NCBI RefSeq assembly: GCF_021390195.1
Contig: NZ_CP090003.1
Coordinates: 3,183,501 to 3,247,500 of the forward strand
Origin: Flagellimonas sp. CMM7
GTDB lineage: Bacteria > Bacteroidota > Bacteroidia > Flavobacteriales > Flavobacteriaceae
Length of the DNA stretch: 64,000 bases
Reading direction: 5' to 3'
In this document: positions 16,037 to 23,993 of the stretch, piece after piece
Layout: each line of letters begins with the position of its first letter
How positions within the stretch are numbered: the first letter of the stretch is position 1
The notes under the pieces: generated by a model
What the model was told of the DNA's origin: nothing
Database searches by the model: none
What the model saw: the letters and a program-made list of their open reading frames with translations, nothing else
Translations under genes and position numbers: made by a program

Positions 16037-16891
16037 TTGTTCTTTGGAATGCTTACCTACCAAACAGGATACGGTCAAAGTTCGGATATATTCAAATTTG
16101 AGTATTTAAACATTCCCGAAAATGACTCTGGTATTAAAACACAGCGTTATAAGCTGTTGTTCAACCTCCCCATTAAACTGAACGAAAAAAAGGACTACTT
16201 AATAACGGGTTTAGAGTATAATAGGCTTGATATTGGTTATTCGCGTGATTTTCCATTTGACAAAAGCGAATTAATTCGGTTTCATGTGGCAGACCTTAAC
16301 CTTGGTTTTATAACCAAATGGAATGAAAACTGGAATTTGGTGACTATAATTACACCAAGGTTTGCTTCTAACTTTACAAATGGAACCATTACGGATGATT
16401 TCTTTTTTAACGCCACCGCAACACTATGGAAAGAAAAGCCAAATGCAGACAAGCCATTTAGAATAGTACTTGGACTATCTTATAACAGTACCACAGGGCT
16501 TCCCGTTCCCTTACCATTGGTTAGTTATTATAGAAGATTTCACCCAAAATGGTCCTATACTCTTGGAATACCGAGATCCAACTTTAAATATCATATGTCT
16601 AAAAAACATACTTTGGAAGCAACAATGTTATTGGATGGATATTTTATAAATATTCAAAACGATATTGATTTGCCAGATGGGCAGTTGGGTTCAAAAATCT
16701 CCCTTTCCGCTTTAATTGGGGCTTTGGGGTATCAGTATAACATATCCAAGAGAATGTCTTTATATGCATTGGTAGGGCGTTCATTTGAGCAGGAAGGAAA
16801 GTTAAGGAATGATAAAAGGGGCGATGTTTTTTTATTGAATGATGAGTCAAATCTTTATATTAGAACTGGATTCAAGATTGGAATTTTTTAA
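16037..16891 (+). CDS. DUF6268 family outer-membrane beta-barrel protein
   Basis: Exported protein with barrel-like strands (LITGLEYNRLDIGYS, LGYQYNISKRMSLYALVGR) and a terminal Phe (KIGIF), matching DUF6268; function unknown. The start is problematic. From TTG 16037 or ATG 16049 the signal peptide would lack its positive n-region. Reading the open frame back to 15995 gives a complete signal, (ATA)KTSIHNSVVWILGLFFG. It begins at an ATA codon that overlaps the mscS stop (ATAA), where ATGA would be expected. The true gene probably starts at 15995; 16037 is the first conventional start codon. Confidence 0.72.
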   Translation: MFFGMLTYQTGYGQSSDIFKFEYLNIPENDSGIKTQRYKLLFNLPIKLNEKKDYLITGLEYNRLDIGYSRDFPFDKSELIRFHVADLNLGFITKWNENWNLVTIITPRFASNFTNGTITDDFFFNATATLWKEKPNADKPFRIVLGLSYNSTTGLPVPLPLVSYYRRFHPKWSYTLGIPRSNFKYHMSKKHTLEATMLLDGYFINIQNDIDLPDGQLGSKISLSALIGALGYQYNISKRMSLYALVGRSFEQEGKLRNDKRGDVFLLNDESNLYIRTGFKIGIF

Positions 16892-16901
16892 ATAGCATAA
16901 T

Positions 16902-18065
16902 ATGTCAAAAATATTGGTAATAGAGGATGAATCTGCCATTAGAAGAGTTTTGGTAAAGATTTTAAGTGAAGAAAGTGACACTTATGAGGTTAATGAAGCA
17001 GAAGATGGTCTAAGAGGCATTGAGGCTATTAAAAAGGAAGATTTTGATTTGGTGTTATGTGATATTAAAATGCCAAAAATGGATGGTGTCGAAGTATTGG
17101 AAGCCGCTAGAAAGATAAAGCCCGAAATACCTTTTATTATGATTTCTGGTCATGGAGATTTGGATACAGCAGTAAATACGATGCGTTTAGGTGCCTTTGA
17201 TTATATCTCAAAACCACCAGATTTAAACCGTTTATTGACTACGGTGCGAAACGCACTGGATCGTAAAGAATTGGTGGTAGAGAATAAAATCCTGAAAAAG
17301 AAGGTCTCCAAAAACTACAAAATGGTTGGAGAAAGTGATGAGATTGGGGTGATAAAGGATATGATTGAAAAAGTGGCCCCAACAGATGCCAGAGTTTTAA
17401 TAACGGGGTCTAATGGTACGGGAAAAGAATTGGTTGCCCATTGGTTGCATGAAAAGAGTCCCCGTTCTTCAGCACCTTTTATTGAGGTAAATTGTGCTGC
17501 TATTCCTTCAGAATTAATAGAAAGCGAACTTTTTGGACATGTAAAAGGTGCGTTTACTTCAGCCGTAAAAGACAGGGCGGGAAAATTTGAGGCTGCAAAT
17601 AAAGGAACTATTTTTTTGGATGAAATTGGGGATATGAGTCTTTCCGCGCAAGCCAAAGTGTTAAGGGCATTGCAGGAAAACAAAATTTCTAGGGTTGGCA
17701 CGGACAAGGATATTAAAGTTGATGTGCGAGTTTTGGCAGCAACCAATAAAGATCTTAAAAAGGAAATTGCCGATAATAAGTTTAGGGAAGATTTATACCA
17801 TCGATTGGCGGTAATTTTAATAAAGGTTCCTTCTTTAAATGATAGAAGAGACGATATTCCTATACTAATTGATCATTTCTCTGGTCAAATAGCATCTGAG
17901 CAAGGTACGGCACCTAAAAGTTTTTCTAAAAAAGCTATTGAACTATTAAAAGGTTACGATTGGACCGGAAACGTGCGTGAACTCAGAAATGTAGTGGAAA
18001 GACTGATTATTCTAGGGGGCAAAGAAGTCTCGGAAGAAGATGTAAAGCTTTTCGCTAGCAAATAA
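16902..18065 (+). CDS. Sigma-54-type response regulator lacking a DNA-binding domain
   Basis: Receiver domain (1-120) with acidic pocket and phospho-acceptor Asp54 in LVLCDIKMPKMDG and Lys105. Next comes an NtrC-type AAA+ domain: Walker A GSNGTGKE at 169-176, the sigma-54 contact loop as GAFTSA at 216-221 instead of GAFTGA, Walker B GTIFLDEIGDM, and the arginine finger region FREDLYHRL. The protein ends right after the AAA+ lid (GNVRELRNVVERLI), with no Fis-type HTH. At 387 residues it cannot bind DNA in the standard way. No histidine kinase is nearby. It begins 10 bp after the DUF6268 gene. Confidence 0.92.
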   Translation: MSKILVIEDESAIRRVLVKILSEESDTYEVNEAEDGLRGIEAIKKEDFDLVLCDIKMPKMDGVEVLEAARKIKPEIPFIMISGHGDLDTAVNTMRLGAFDYISKPPDLNRLLTTVRNALDRKELVVENKILKKKVSKNYKMVGESDEIGVIKDMIEKVAPTDARVLITGSNGTGKELVAHWLHEKSPRSSAPFIEVNCAAIPSELIESELFGHVKGAFTSAVKDRAGKFEAANKGTIFLDEIGDMSLSAQAKVLRALQENKISRVGTDKDIKVDVRVLAATNKDLKKEIADNKFREDLYHRLAVILIKVPSLNDRRDDIPILIDHFSGQIASEQGTAPKSFSKKAIELLKGYDWTGNVRELRNVVERLIILGGKEVSEEDVKLFASK

Positions 18066-18275
18066 TTAATCCATGGGACAATTACCCAATCTGGAGAGCG
18101 CATCGTGTGATATGGTCTTTACACGCTGATAATACTGTTTTTTTGGCTCAGATAATTCTGTATTGAGCAAAGTTAACCTTGCTTCTTCATGTATTTTTGT
18201 AATAAACCCTTGGGCTTCTTTGCATTCTACTTCGTTTACAACCTTATCTAAGGAAGTCTCAAAACCGAGAAACAA
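18066..18275 (-). pseudogene. C-terminal fragment of a frameshifted gene
   Basis: This frame (from TTG 18275) carries 67 residues, LGFETSLDKVVNEVECKEAQ onward to LGNCPMD. They continue naturally from the end of the 18248..18778 product once one base is restored at the TTT run (plus-strand AAA, 18270-18272). That would give HNCFLGFETS. A TAA lies immediately upstream of the TTG, and no ribosome-binding context is visible. It is therefore interpreted as the detached tail of the neighbouring gene rather than as an independent gene. Confidence 0.6.
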
Positions 18276-18778
18276 TTATGCACATGTTGTCTTAAAGTCC
18301 CTCCTTGAGGCATAAGAAAGCTGTTCTGTTGGTCGATAGCATCTTTTGTGTTCAAAACCAACATATCATTTCCGTAAGAGCTAGAAAACTCTTCTCCAAA
18401 TGTTTTAAGTACTTTAATCCCAATGGTAGTGCTCTCCAATGCAATGTGCAATGACTTTTTTGAGGCTTCAAAAGACTCAGCTTTTGTTGCTTCTTTAAGG
18501 TAGAAAAGTGTTTTTTCAAGACTTTCAATAGTTCCTTCGCAACCACAATCTACAAAGTTGAGCCTGCTTTTTTCAATTCCATTTAAGGCTTTATATACAT
18601 AATATTTAGACATTTCAAAATCATCCGCAATTAGGGCTTTCTCCGTTTGACTTTTTATGTATTCAATATTGGAATGCGCATATTCGCATGCATTGCGATT
18701 TATAAATGAAGTCATTAGTAATAGGCCAAGAACACCTAAAACAAAGACTATAAAGAGAATAATCTTTTTTGTTTTCAT
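18248..18778 (-). CDS. Membrane-anchored helical protein, unknown function (frameshifted, N-terminal part)
   Basis: 176 residues: a single N-terminal anchor (IILFIVFVLGVLGLLLMTSF), then an all-helical periplasmic-type domain with three conserved-looking cysteines (NRNACEYAHS, NFVDCGCEG). The last seven residues (SVLRLP region) are out of pattern. Restoring one T near 18271 joins the frame to the 18066..18275 fragment, for an intact protein of about 237 residues. No named family was recognised. It converges with the response regulator and diverges from ppk2. Confidence 0.6.
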   Translation of the reverse strand: MKTKKIILFIVFVLGVLGLLLMTSFINRNACEYAHSNIEYIKSQTEKALIADDFEMSKYYVYKALNGIEKSRLNFVDCGCEGTIESLEKTLFYLKEATKAESFEASKKSLHIALESTTIGIKVLKTFGEEFSSSYGNDMLVLNTKDAIDQQNSFLMPQGGTLRQHVHNCFSVLRLP

Positions 18779-18957
18779 AACGCTAGATTTGGGACAGTGC
18801 GTCTTATGTTTCCTACTAAATTAAGGGAAGAATCGTCTCGAGGTAAAAAAAAATCGATAAAAGACCAGCTAAAACTACAAAACGTAAAAACTATCGTTGA
18901 ATGGTAGTTTTGAGTAGATGATTGAAGGAATGAACAAAAAGAGCTATATTCATTCTT

Positions 18958-19842
18958 ATGGAAAAACTCGACATTACTGCATATCAAGCAAAAAATACCT
19001 TAAAACTTTCCGAAATAAACACTTTTGAAGACTTTAACGACTCAGATAAGGAACTTAAAAAACGGCTAGAAGATGTTCGAAAAGAATTAGGTAAATTTCA
19101 AGATACGTTATATGCCCATGGCAAATACGGGATTCTCGTTTGCCTACAGGGAATGGATACTTCAGGTAAGGATAGTCTTATAAGAGAGGTTTTCAAAGAC
19201 TTTAATGCAAGAGGCGTGGTGGTTCACAGTTTTAAAGTCCCTACAGAATTGGAATTAAAGCATGATTACTTGTGGCGACATTATATTGCGTTACCAGCAC
19301 GAGGTAAATTCAGTGTTTTTAATAGAACCCATTATGAAAATGTGTTGGTAACGAAGGTCCATCCGGAGTATATTATGGGCGAGAATATTCCAGGTATTGA
19401 GTCTGTGTCTGATATAGATGATGAGTTTTGGGAAAACAGATATCGACAAATAAATGATTTTGAAAGGCATATTTCTGAAAATGGAACGTTAATATTCAAA
19501 TTTTTTCTTCATCTATCAAAAGAAGAGCAAAGACAACGTTTGTTAAGAAGGTTGCGATTGAAGGAAAAGAACTGGAAATTTTCGGCCGGCGACCTTAAGG
19601 AACGAAAGTTATGGGATGAATACCAGACGTGTTATGAAAAAGCTATAAATGAAACCTCAAAGCCTCATGCACCATGGTACATTGTTCCTGCTGATAATAA
19701 GAAAGCTGCCCGGGTAATTGTGGCATCCATTTTACTGAAAGCGTTAAAAAAGCATAAAGATGTAGCGGAACCTGAGTTGGACGAAAAAATAAAAGCTAAT
19801 TTAGAAAGCTTTAAGCAACAACTGGAAAAAGAAGCCGAATGA
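18958..19842 (+). CDS. ppk2: Polyphosphate kinase 2 family (polyphosphate:nucleotide phosphotransferase)
   Basis: Cytosolic enzyme transferring phosphate between polyphosphate and nucleotides. Walker A is CLQGMDTSGKDS with Lys71. The family lid/Walker B blocks are VHSFKVPTELELKHDYLWR, LPARGKFSVFNRTHYENVL and IKFF-like IFKFFLHLSKEEQRQRLLRR. The single domain of 294 residues corresponds to the TIGR03709-like short PPK2, which phosphorylates AMP/ADP with polyphosphate in characterised members. The class cannot be fixed by eye. It overlaps the M28 peptidase gene by 4 bp (ATGA). Confidence 0.92.
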   Translation: MEKLDITAYQAKNTLKLSEINTFEDFNDSDKELKKRLEDVRKELGKFQDTLYAHGKYGILVCLQGMDTSGKDSLIREVFKDFNARGVVVHSFKVPTELELKHDYLWRHYIALPARGKFSVFNRTHYENVLVTKVHPEYIMGENIPGIESVSDIDDEFWENRYRQINDFERHISENGTLIFKFFLHLSKEEQRQRLLRRLRLKEKNWKFSAGDLKERKLWDEYQTCYEKAINETSKPHAPWYIVPADNKKAARVIVASILLKALKKHKDVAEPELDEKIKANLESFKQQLEKEAE

Positions 19843-21236
19843 GAACAACATTACTTTTAGCCCTAGTACTGGTCAGTACCCCCTTTTTTTCACAAACAGA
19901 TGATGAGAAACAAATTAGAGCTATTTACGATCAAGCCTTGACCAATGGAAAAGCATACGATTGGTTAAATCATCTCTCCAATCAGATTGGCGGACGTCTT
20001 TCTGGTTCTGTTCAGGCACAACAGGCCGTGGACTATACAAAAGCACAATTGGATTCTTTAGGCTTGGACCGAGTATGGTTGCAGCCCGTAATGGTTCCAA
20101 AATGGGTAAGGGGCACCCCAGAATTTGCTTATATTGAAACAAAGCCAGGCCTTACAACCAATGTTCCCATTTGCGCACTTGGAGGATCTGTTGCAACTCC
20201 TGACAAAGGTTTAAAGACCAATATTGTTGAGGTTCAAGGCATAGAAGATTTAGAGAAACTGGGAAAGGATAAGATAGCGGGTAAAATAGTGTTTTACAAT
20301 CGCCCAATGGAACCAAAGTTGATAAGTACATTTGCTTCATACTCTGGTTGTGTGGACCAAAGATATTCGGGTGCTTCAGAAGCCGGTAAATATGGTGCTG
20401 TCGGTGTTATTGTTCGTTCGGTGACATTAAGTTTGGATGATTTTCCGCATACGGGCTCCATGAGTTACGGAGATACACCGGTTGAGGATAGAATTCCTGC
20501 GGCTGCCATAAGCACCAAAGGAGCAGAATTACTGAGCACAACGCTCAAGTTAAATCCAAATATTAAGCTTTACTTCAAACAAAGCTGTAAACAGCTTGAT
20601 GATGTTGAATCCTATAATGTTATAGGAGAGATAAAAGGTTCCACGTACCCCAATGAAATTATGGTTGTGGGCGGGCATCTAGATTCGTGGGATTTAGGAG
20701 ATGGTTCTCATGACGATGGGGCAGGTTGTGTGCAAAGTATGGATGTACTTCGCCTCTTAAAAGAATCTGGCTATAAGCCCAAACGTACACTTCGTGTTGT
20801 ATTGTTCATGAATGAAGAAAATGGCCTTCGTGGCGGAAACAAATATGCGGAAGTGGCGCTGAGCAAAAATGAAAAACACGTTTTTGCCTTGGAAAGCGAT
20901 TCTGGTGGGTTTACCCCAAGAGGTTTTTCTTTTGATTGTTCTGAAGAAAATCTAAAACAAGTACAAAGCTGGGCAAATCTGTTCAAACCTTATTTGATCC
21001 ATGTGTTTGTAAAAGGGTATAGCGGAGCGGATATTGGTCCCTTAAAAAATGAAGATTTGGTTTTGGCCGGTTTACGACCGGACTCTCAGCGATATTTTGA
21101 CCATCACCATGCGGAAAATGACACTTTTGAGCATGTTAACAAGCGTGAATTGGAACTAGGAGCGGCAACAATGGCCAGTTTGGTCTATCTTATAGATAAA
21201 TACGGAACTATTCCTTCAACAAAGATTAAGGGCTAA
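19839..21236 (+). CDS. M28 family metallopeptidase with PA domain
   Basis: Exported aminopeptidase-type enzyme; the signal peptide ends TPFFSQ. A PA-like insert spans about residues 110-230 (GKIVFYNRPM, KYGAVGVIVRSVT). The co-catalytic zinc site is complete: VVGGHLDSWDLG (His, Asp), SHDDGAG (bridging Asp), FMNEENGLRGG (catalytic and ligand Glu), ALESDSGGF (Asp) and FDHHHAENDT (His). Probably it releases N-terminal amino acids from peptides in the periplasm. It is coupled to ppk2 by a 4-bp overlap, though no functional link is known. Confidence 0.92.
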   Translation: MRTTLLLALVLVSTPFFSQTDDEKQIRAIYDQALTNGKAYDWLNHLSNQIGGRLSGSVQAQQAVDYTKAQLDSLGLDRVWLQPVMVPKWVRGTPEFAYIETKPGLTTNVPICALGGSVATPDKGLKTNIVEVQGIEDLEKLGKDKIAGKIVFYNRPMEPKLISTFASYSGCVDQRYSGASEAGKYGAVGVIVRSVTLSLDDFPHTGSMSYGDTPVEDRIPAAAISTKGAELLSTTLKLNPNIKLYFKQSCKQLDDVESYNVIGEIKGSTYPNEIMVVGGHLDSWDLGDGSHDDGAGCVQSMDVLRLLKESGYKPKRTLRVVLFMNEENGLRGGNKYAEVALSKNEKHVFALESDSGGFTPRGFSFDCSEENLKQVQSWANLFKPYLIHVFVKGYSGADIGPLKNEDLVLAGLRPDSQRYFDHHHAENDTFEHVNKRELELGAATMASLVYLIDKYGTIPSTKIKG

Positions 21237-21444
21237 CAGTTTGGTTTTTATTCATCAATTTCAAAAATGTTATTGGTAATAAGTTTGACAGAGCTTTTGG
21301 TTATCTATTAATTCTTAAGAATGAATTACAAAATCTTCTACCATACGTTGATCATGCATATTTTTGAAAATTTTCAGCAATTAGAGATATGTGACAGGAT
21401 AAAATTCGTCAAAATTTACAGAACCTCAAATACATAAAAACCCC

Positions 21445-21452
21445 TACCTTTG
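21445..21452 (+). promoter_or_regulatory. -7 box for PPIase gene
   Basis: TACCTTTG matches TAnnTTTG, 22 bp before the ATG at 21475; -33 element weak. Confidence 0.45.
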
Positions 21453-21474
21453 CCGCTTATTAAAAAGAGCAAAA

Positions 21475-22407
21475 ATGCAAGAAGGAATTTACGCAAAATT
21501 CAATACAACAAAGGGTGAAGTTTTAGTAAAGCTTACCCATGATAAAACACCTGGAACCGTTGGTAACTTTGTTGCCTTGGCTGAAGGGAATATGGAAAAC
21601 ACTGCCAAACCACAAGGGAAACCATATTATGATGGGCTTAAGTTCCATCGTGTTATTGCAGACTTTATGATTCAAGGTGGATGTCCGCAAGGAACTGGAA
21701 CAGGTGATCCGGGATATAAATTCGATGATGAATTTCATTCAGAATTAACCCATGAAGGCCCTGGGATTCTATCCATGGCCAATGCGGGTCCTGGTACCAA
21801 TGGGAGTCAATTTTTTATCACGCATGTTGCTACTCCTTGGTTAGACAACAAGCACACGGTTTTTGGTCATGTGGAAGAAGGGATGGATATAGTGAATAGT
21901 ATTGCTCAAGGGGATGCTATTGAAAATCTTGAAATTGTTAGGATAGGAGCTGAGGCTGAGGCTTGGAACGCTATTGAAGCATTCAGGGTGTTTGAAGGTG
22001 CAAGGGAAAAAAGGATTGCTGATGCCAAAGCAGAAGCAGAAGCAGAAATGGAAAAGTTGGCTGCTGGTTTTGATACTACTGAAAGTGGACTTCGATTTAA
22101 AATGATCCAACAAGGAAGCGGGGCCAAAGCTGAAAAAGGAAAAACAGTTTCGGTACATTATGAAGGCAGTTTGACCAATGGGCAAGTATTTGATTCATCT
22201 TACAGCAGAAATCAACCTATAGACTTCGCATTGGGGGTGGGTCAAGTGATTCCAGGATGGGATGAAGGTATAGCGTTGTTAAAGGTAGGGGACAAGGCTC
22301 GTTTTGTCATTCCTTCCAATTTAGCTTACGGTAGTGCTGGTGCAGGCGGTGTTATTCCTCCAGATGCTACCTTAATTTTTGATGTAGAGTTGATGAATGT
22401 AAAATAA
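21475..22407 (+). CDS. Peptidyl-prolyl isomerase: cyclophilin-FKBP fusion
   Basis: One 310-residue chain with two unrelated prolyl isomerase domains. Residues 1-170 are cyclophilin-type: [47 protein letters not shown] and [10 protein letters not shown] charged coiled linker ([19 protein letters not shown]) leads to an FKBP domain (about 195-310): [45 protein letters not shown] and [14 protein letters not shown]. There is no signal peptide, so it is a cytosolic folding catalyst. Homologous fusions occur in Flavobacteriaceae. Confidence 0.93.
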   Translation: MQEGIYAKFNTTKGEVLVKLTHDKTPGTVGNFVALAEGNMENTAKPQGKPYYDGLKFHRVIADFMIQGGCPQGTGTGDPGYKFDDEFHSELTHEGPGILSMANAGPGTNGSQFFITHVATPWLDNKHTVFGHVEEGMDIVNSIAQGDAIENLEIVRIGAEAEAWNAIEAFRVFEGAREKRIADAKAEAEAEMEKLAAGFDTTESGLRFKMIQQGSGAKAEKGKTVSVHYEGSLTNGQVFDSSYSRNQPIDFALGVGQVIPGWDEGIALLKVGDKARFVIPSNLAYGSAGAGGVIPPDATLIFDVELMNVK

Positions 22408-22443
22408 CAAACATTCTAGTAAAGCAATAAGACAAAACAAAAT

Positions 22444-22473
22444 AAAAAAGCTTCCAATTTTGGAAGCTTTTTT
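22444..22473. terminator. Bidirectional terminator between PPIase gene and microprotein A
   Basis: Long stem AAAAAAGCTTCCAA / TTGGAAGCTTTTTT with U-tracts on both strands. It immediately abuts the stop codon of the minus-strand microprotein at 22472, which supports a minus-strand transcript ending here. Confidence 0.88.
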
Positions 22474-22555
22474 ATTTTGATCTATTTACACTTACCAATA
22501 ACAGACAAAGGTTAAGAGCAAGTAATAAAAGTAATACGATAAAGAAGGTACTCAT
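22472..22555 (-). CDS. 27-residue single-helix membrane microprotein (TFF family, copy A)
   Basis: ATG 22555 to TAA 22472 encodes 27 residues that begin MSTFFIVLLLLLALN, continue LCLLLVSVN and end RSK: one hydrophobic helix with a short basic tail. It aligns without gaps to copy B 112 bp upstream on the same strand and to the N-terminus of the 59-residue protein next to crcB, sharing the pattern MxTFFxxLxxLLxxNxxLLxxSVN. Synonymous differences (Thr3 ACC/ACT/ACA, Phe4 TTC/TTC/TTT) argue for selection on the peptide. It ends exactly at a bidirectional terminator. Function unknown. Confidence 0.6.
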   Translation of the reverse strand: MSTFFIVLLLLLALNLCLLLVSVNRSK

Positions 22556-22575
22556 TTGTTCAAGATTTTGCTTAT

Positions 22576-22596
22576 GGGGAAACTATATCTATTTAA
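22576..22596 (-). promoter_or_regulatory. Conserved leader element of microprotein A
   Basis: On the minus strand TTAAATAGATATAGTTTCCCC, 20 nt before the ATG. It matches the element before copy B at 17 of 21 positions, all four differences being transitions. Confidence 0.5.
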
Positions 22597-22666
22597 CAAC
22601 CCAACGTAGAAAAACCCTACTATATTGTCCAAATTATTTTTCTCGGAGCATAAAACCCCAGAAAAT

Positions 22667-22753
22667 CTACTTTTTGGAACTGTTTACACTTAATAACAGT
22701 AATAATAGGTTAATAACAAGGAGCAAGGAAAGAATCCCAAAGAAAGTGTTCAT
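22667..22753 (-). CDS. 28-residue single-helix membrane microprotein (TFF family, copy B)
   Basis: ATG 22753 to TAG 22667 encodes 28 residues starting MNTFFGILSLLLVIN, then LLLLLLSVN, ending SSKK. It has the same design as copy A: helix, SVN motif at residues 22-24, lysine end. Asn15 in the middle of the helix is kept in all three family members, an unusual polar residue in so short a membrane segment. The two genes look like an old tandem duplication, since both coding and leader sequence are related but diverged. They lie downstream of cspA but are separated from it by a strong terminator. Confidence 0.6.
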   Translation of the reverse strand: MNTFFGILSLLLVINLLLLLLSVNSSKK

Positions 22754-22776
22754 AGTGTTGCTAATTTAATGGTGTA

Positions 22777-22797
22777 GGGGAAACTGTGTTTGTTTAA
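22777..22797 (-). promoter_or_regulatory. Conserved leader element of microprotein B
   Basis: Minus strand TTAAACAAACACAGTTTCCCC, 23 nt before the ATG, the counterpart of 22576-22596. A TTGTTTAAACTTT block (22830-22842) lies further upstream. Confidence 0.5.
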
Positions 22798-22855
22798 ATT
22801 TTAGATTGAAAAAATGAAATAGGTTGCGTAAAGTTTAAACAAAAATGAAAATAAA

Positions 22856-22878
22856 AAACCCGGGCATTGCCCGGGTTT
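22856..22878 (-). terminator. cspA terminator
   Basis: Perfect 10-bp stem AAACCCGGGC / GCCCGGGTTT with ATT loop and TTTTTATTTTC on the minus strand, 26 bp past the cspA stop. Confidence 0.9.
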
Positions 22879-22904
22879 GTTCTATAAAAAAGTGTGCTGT
22901 TACC

Positions 22905-23099
22905 TTAATCTATAACTTGTACGTTTACGGCGTTCAATCCTTTTTTACCTTGCTGTAGTTCGAATTCTACTGCGTCACCTTCTCTAATCTCATCAATTAG
23001 GCCTGAAACGTGTACGAAGTGATCTGTGTTTGAACCTTCTTCTGTAATAAAGCCGTAGCCTTTTGAATCGTTGAAGAATTTTACTGTTCCTTTACTCAT
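22905..23099 (-). CDS. cspA: Cold-shock protein (CspA family)
   Basis: 64-residue single-stranded nucleic-acid binding OB-fold protein acting as RNA chaperone. RNP1 is KGYGFITEE and RNP2 HFVHVSGL; the N-terminal GTVKFFNDSKGYGF is canonical. RNP2 carries HFVHV rather than VFVHF, a common flavobacterial variant. A TACCTTTG -7 box lies 28 bp upstream, giving a short leader. That is unlike the long cold-sensing leader of E. coli cspA, so constitutive expression is likely. Confidence 0.95.
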   Translation of the reverse strand: MSKGTVKFFNDSKGYGFITEEGSNTDHFVHVSGLIDEIREGDAVEFELQQGKKGLNAVNVQVID

Positions 23100-23127
23100 A
23101 ATAAAAACTAAAAAAATTAATTAGCTG

Positions 23128-23135
23128 CAAAGGTA
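23128..23135 (-). promoter_or_regulatory. -7 box for cspA
   Basis: Minus-strand TACCTTTG matches TAnnTTTG, 28 bp upstream of the start codon. Confidence 0.45.
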
Positions 23136-23190
23136 CACTTAATTTATTGTTAATTAATACTTTTCGTTATTTTTTGACATTAAATTTAGA

Positions 23191-23829
23191 TTATGCAGTA
23201 GGGTCAGGCGTTAATCGCAAGTATGGTTTTACCTCCTCAACACCTTTGGTAAATATGCTTTTGGCCTCTTCTGTAGGGATTGATGGACTCACCACTACTT
23301 TTTCTCCATGCTCCCAATTTGCAGGTGTAGCCACCTTATGATGAGCGGTCAATTGCAATGAATCTATAACACGCAATAACTCATAAAAATTACGACCTGT
23401 TGAAGCGGGGTACGTCAAAATCAACTTCACTTTTTTGTCTGGCCCAATAATGAAAACCGAACGAACGGTAAGCGTGTCATCTGCATTTGGATGAATCATA
23501 TCATAGAGATCAGATACTTTCCTATCTTCATCTGCGATAATTGGAAAGTTGACAACGGTATTTTGTGTTTCATTTATATCTTTTATCCATTCCGCATGAG
23601 ACGCCGCGCCATCCACGCTTAATGCCATCATTTTTACATTTCGTTTTTCAAACTCTCCTTTAAATTTTGCTGCGGTCCCCAATTCCGTTGTGCAAACAGG
23701 GGTGAAATCTGCTGGATGGGAGAAAAGAATTCCCCAACCATCACCTAAAAAATCATAAAAATTTAATGTTCCTTGAGACGTTTCAGCGGTAAAATCTGGA
23801 GCGATATCGCCTAATCTAATTGTAGCCAT
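23191..23829 (-). CDS. 1-Cys peroxiredoxin (Prx6 type)
   Basis: 212-residue thiol peroxidase reducing H2O2 and organic hydroperoxides. The peroxidatic site is FSHPADFTPVCTTELG with Cys46. There is no C-terminal resolving Cys; instead the long Prx6-type extension VVVSPSIPTEEAKSIF and EVKPYLRLTPDP follows. RSVFIIGPDKKVKLILTYPA and GRNFYELLRVIDSLQL are typical. Cytosolic; reductant not evident. It precedes cspA on the same strand by 91 bp, but cspA has its own promoter. Confidence 0.95.
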   Translation of the reverse strand: MATIRLGDIAPDFTAETSQGTLNFYDFLGDGWGILFSHPADFTPVCTTELGTAAKFKGEFEKRNVKMMALSVDGAASHAEWIKDINETQNTVVNFPIIADEDRKVSDLYDMIHPNADDTLTVRSVFIIGPDKKVKLILTYPASTGRNFYELLRVIDSLQLTAHHKVATPANWEHGEKVVVSPSIPTEEAKSIFTKGVEEVKPYLRLTPDPTA

Positions 23830-23993
23830 AAATGTTGTTTTTTAAATTGAAAAATAGATATCCTACAAAATTAGTGGATAAATGTTCTATATATTTTTAT
23901 TGCAGTTAAAAGTCTATTAAAGTTTTAAAAACCTAAATGATTTTGGTCATGTTCCAACTATATAATGCCCCAAAAGTTTGCTACTTTTGACCT

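Noticed and set aside
21310..21335. Palindrome ATTCTTAAGAAT before the PPIase gene
   Set aside because: Short, AT-rich and more than 130 bp from the start codon; no promoter context.
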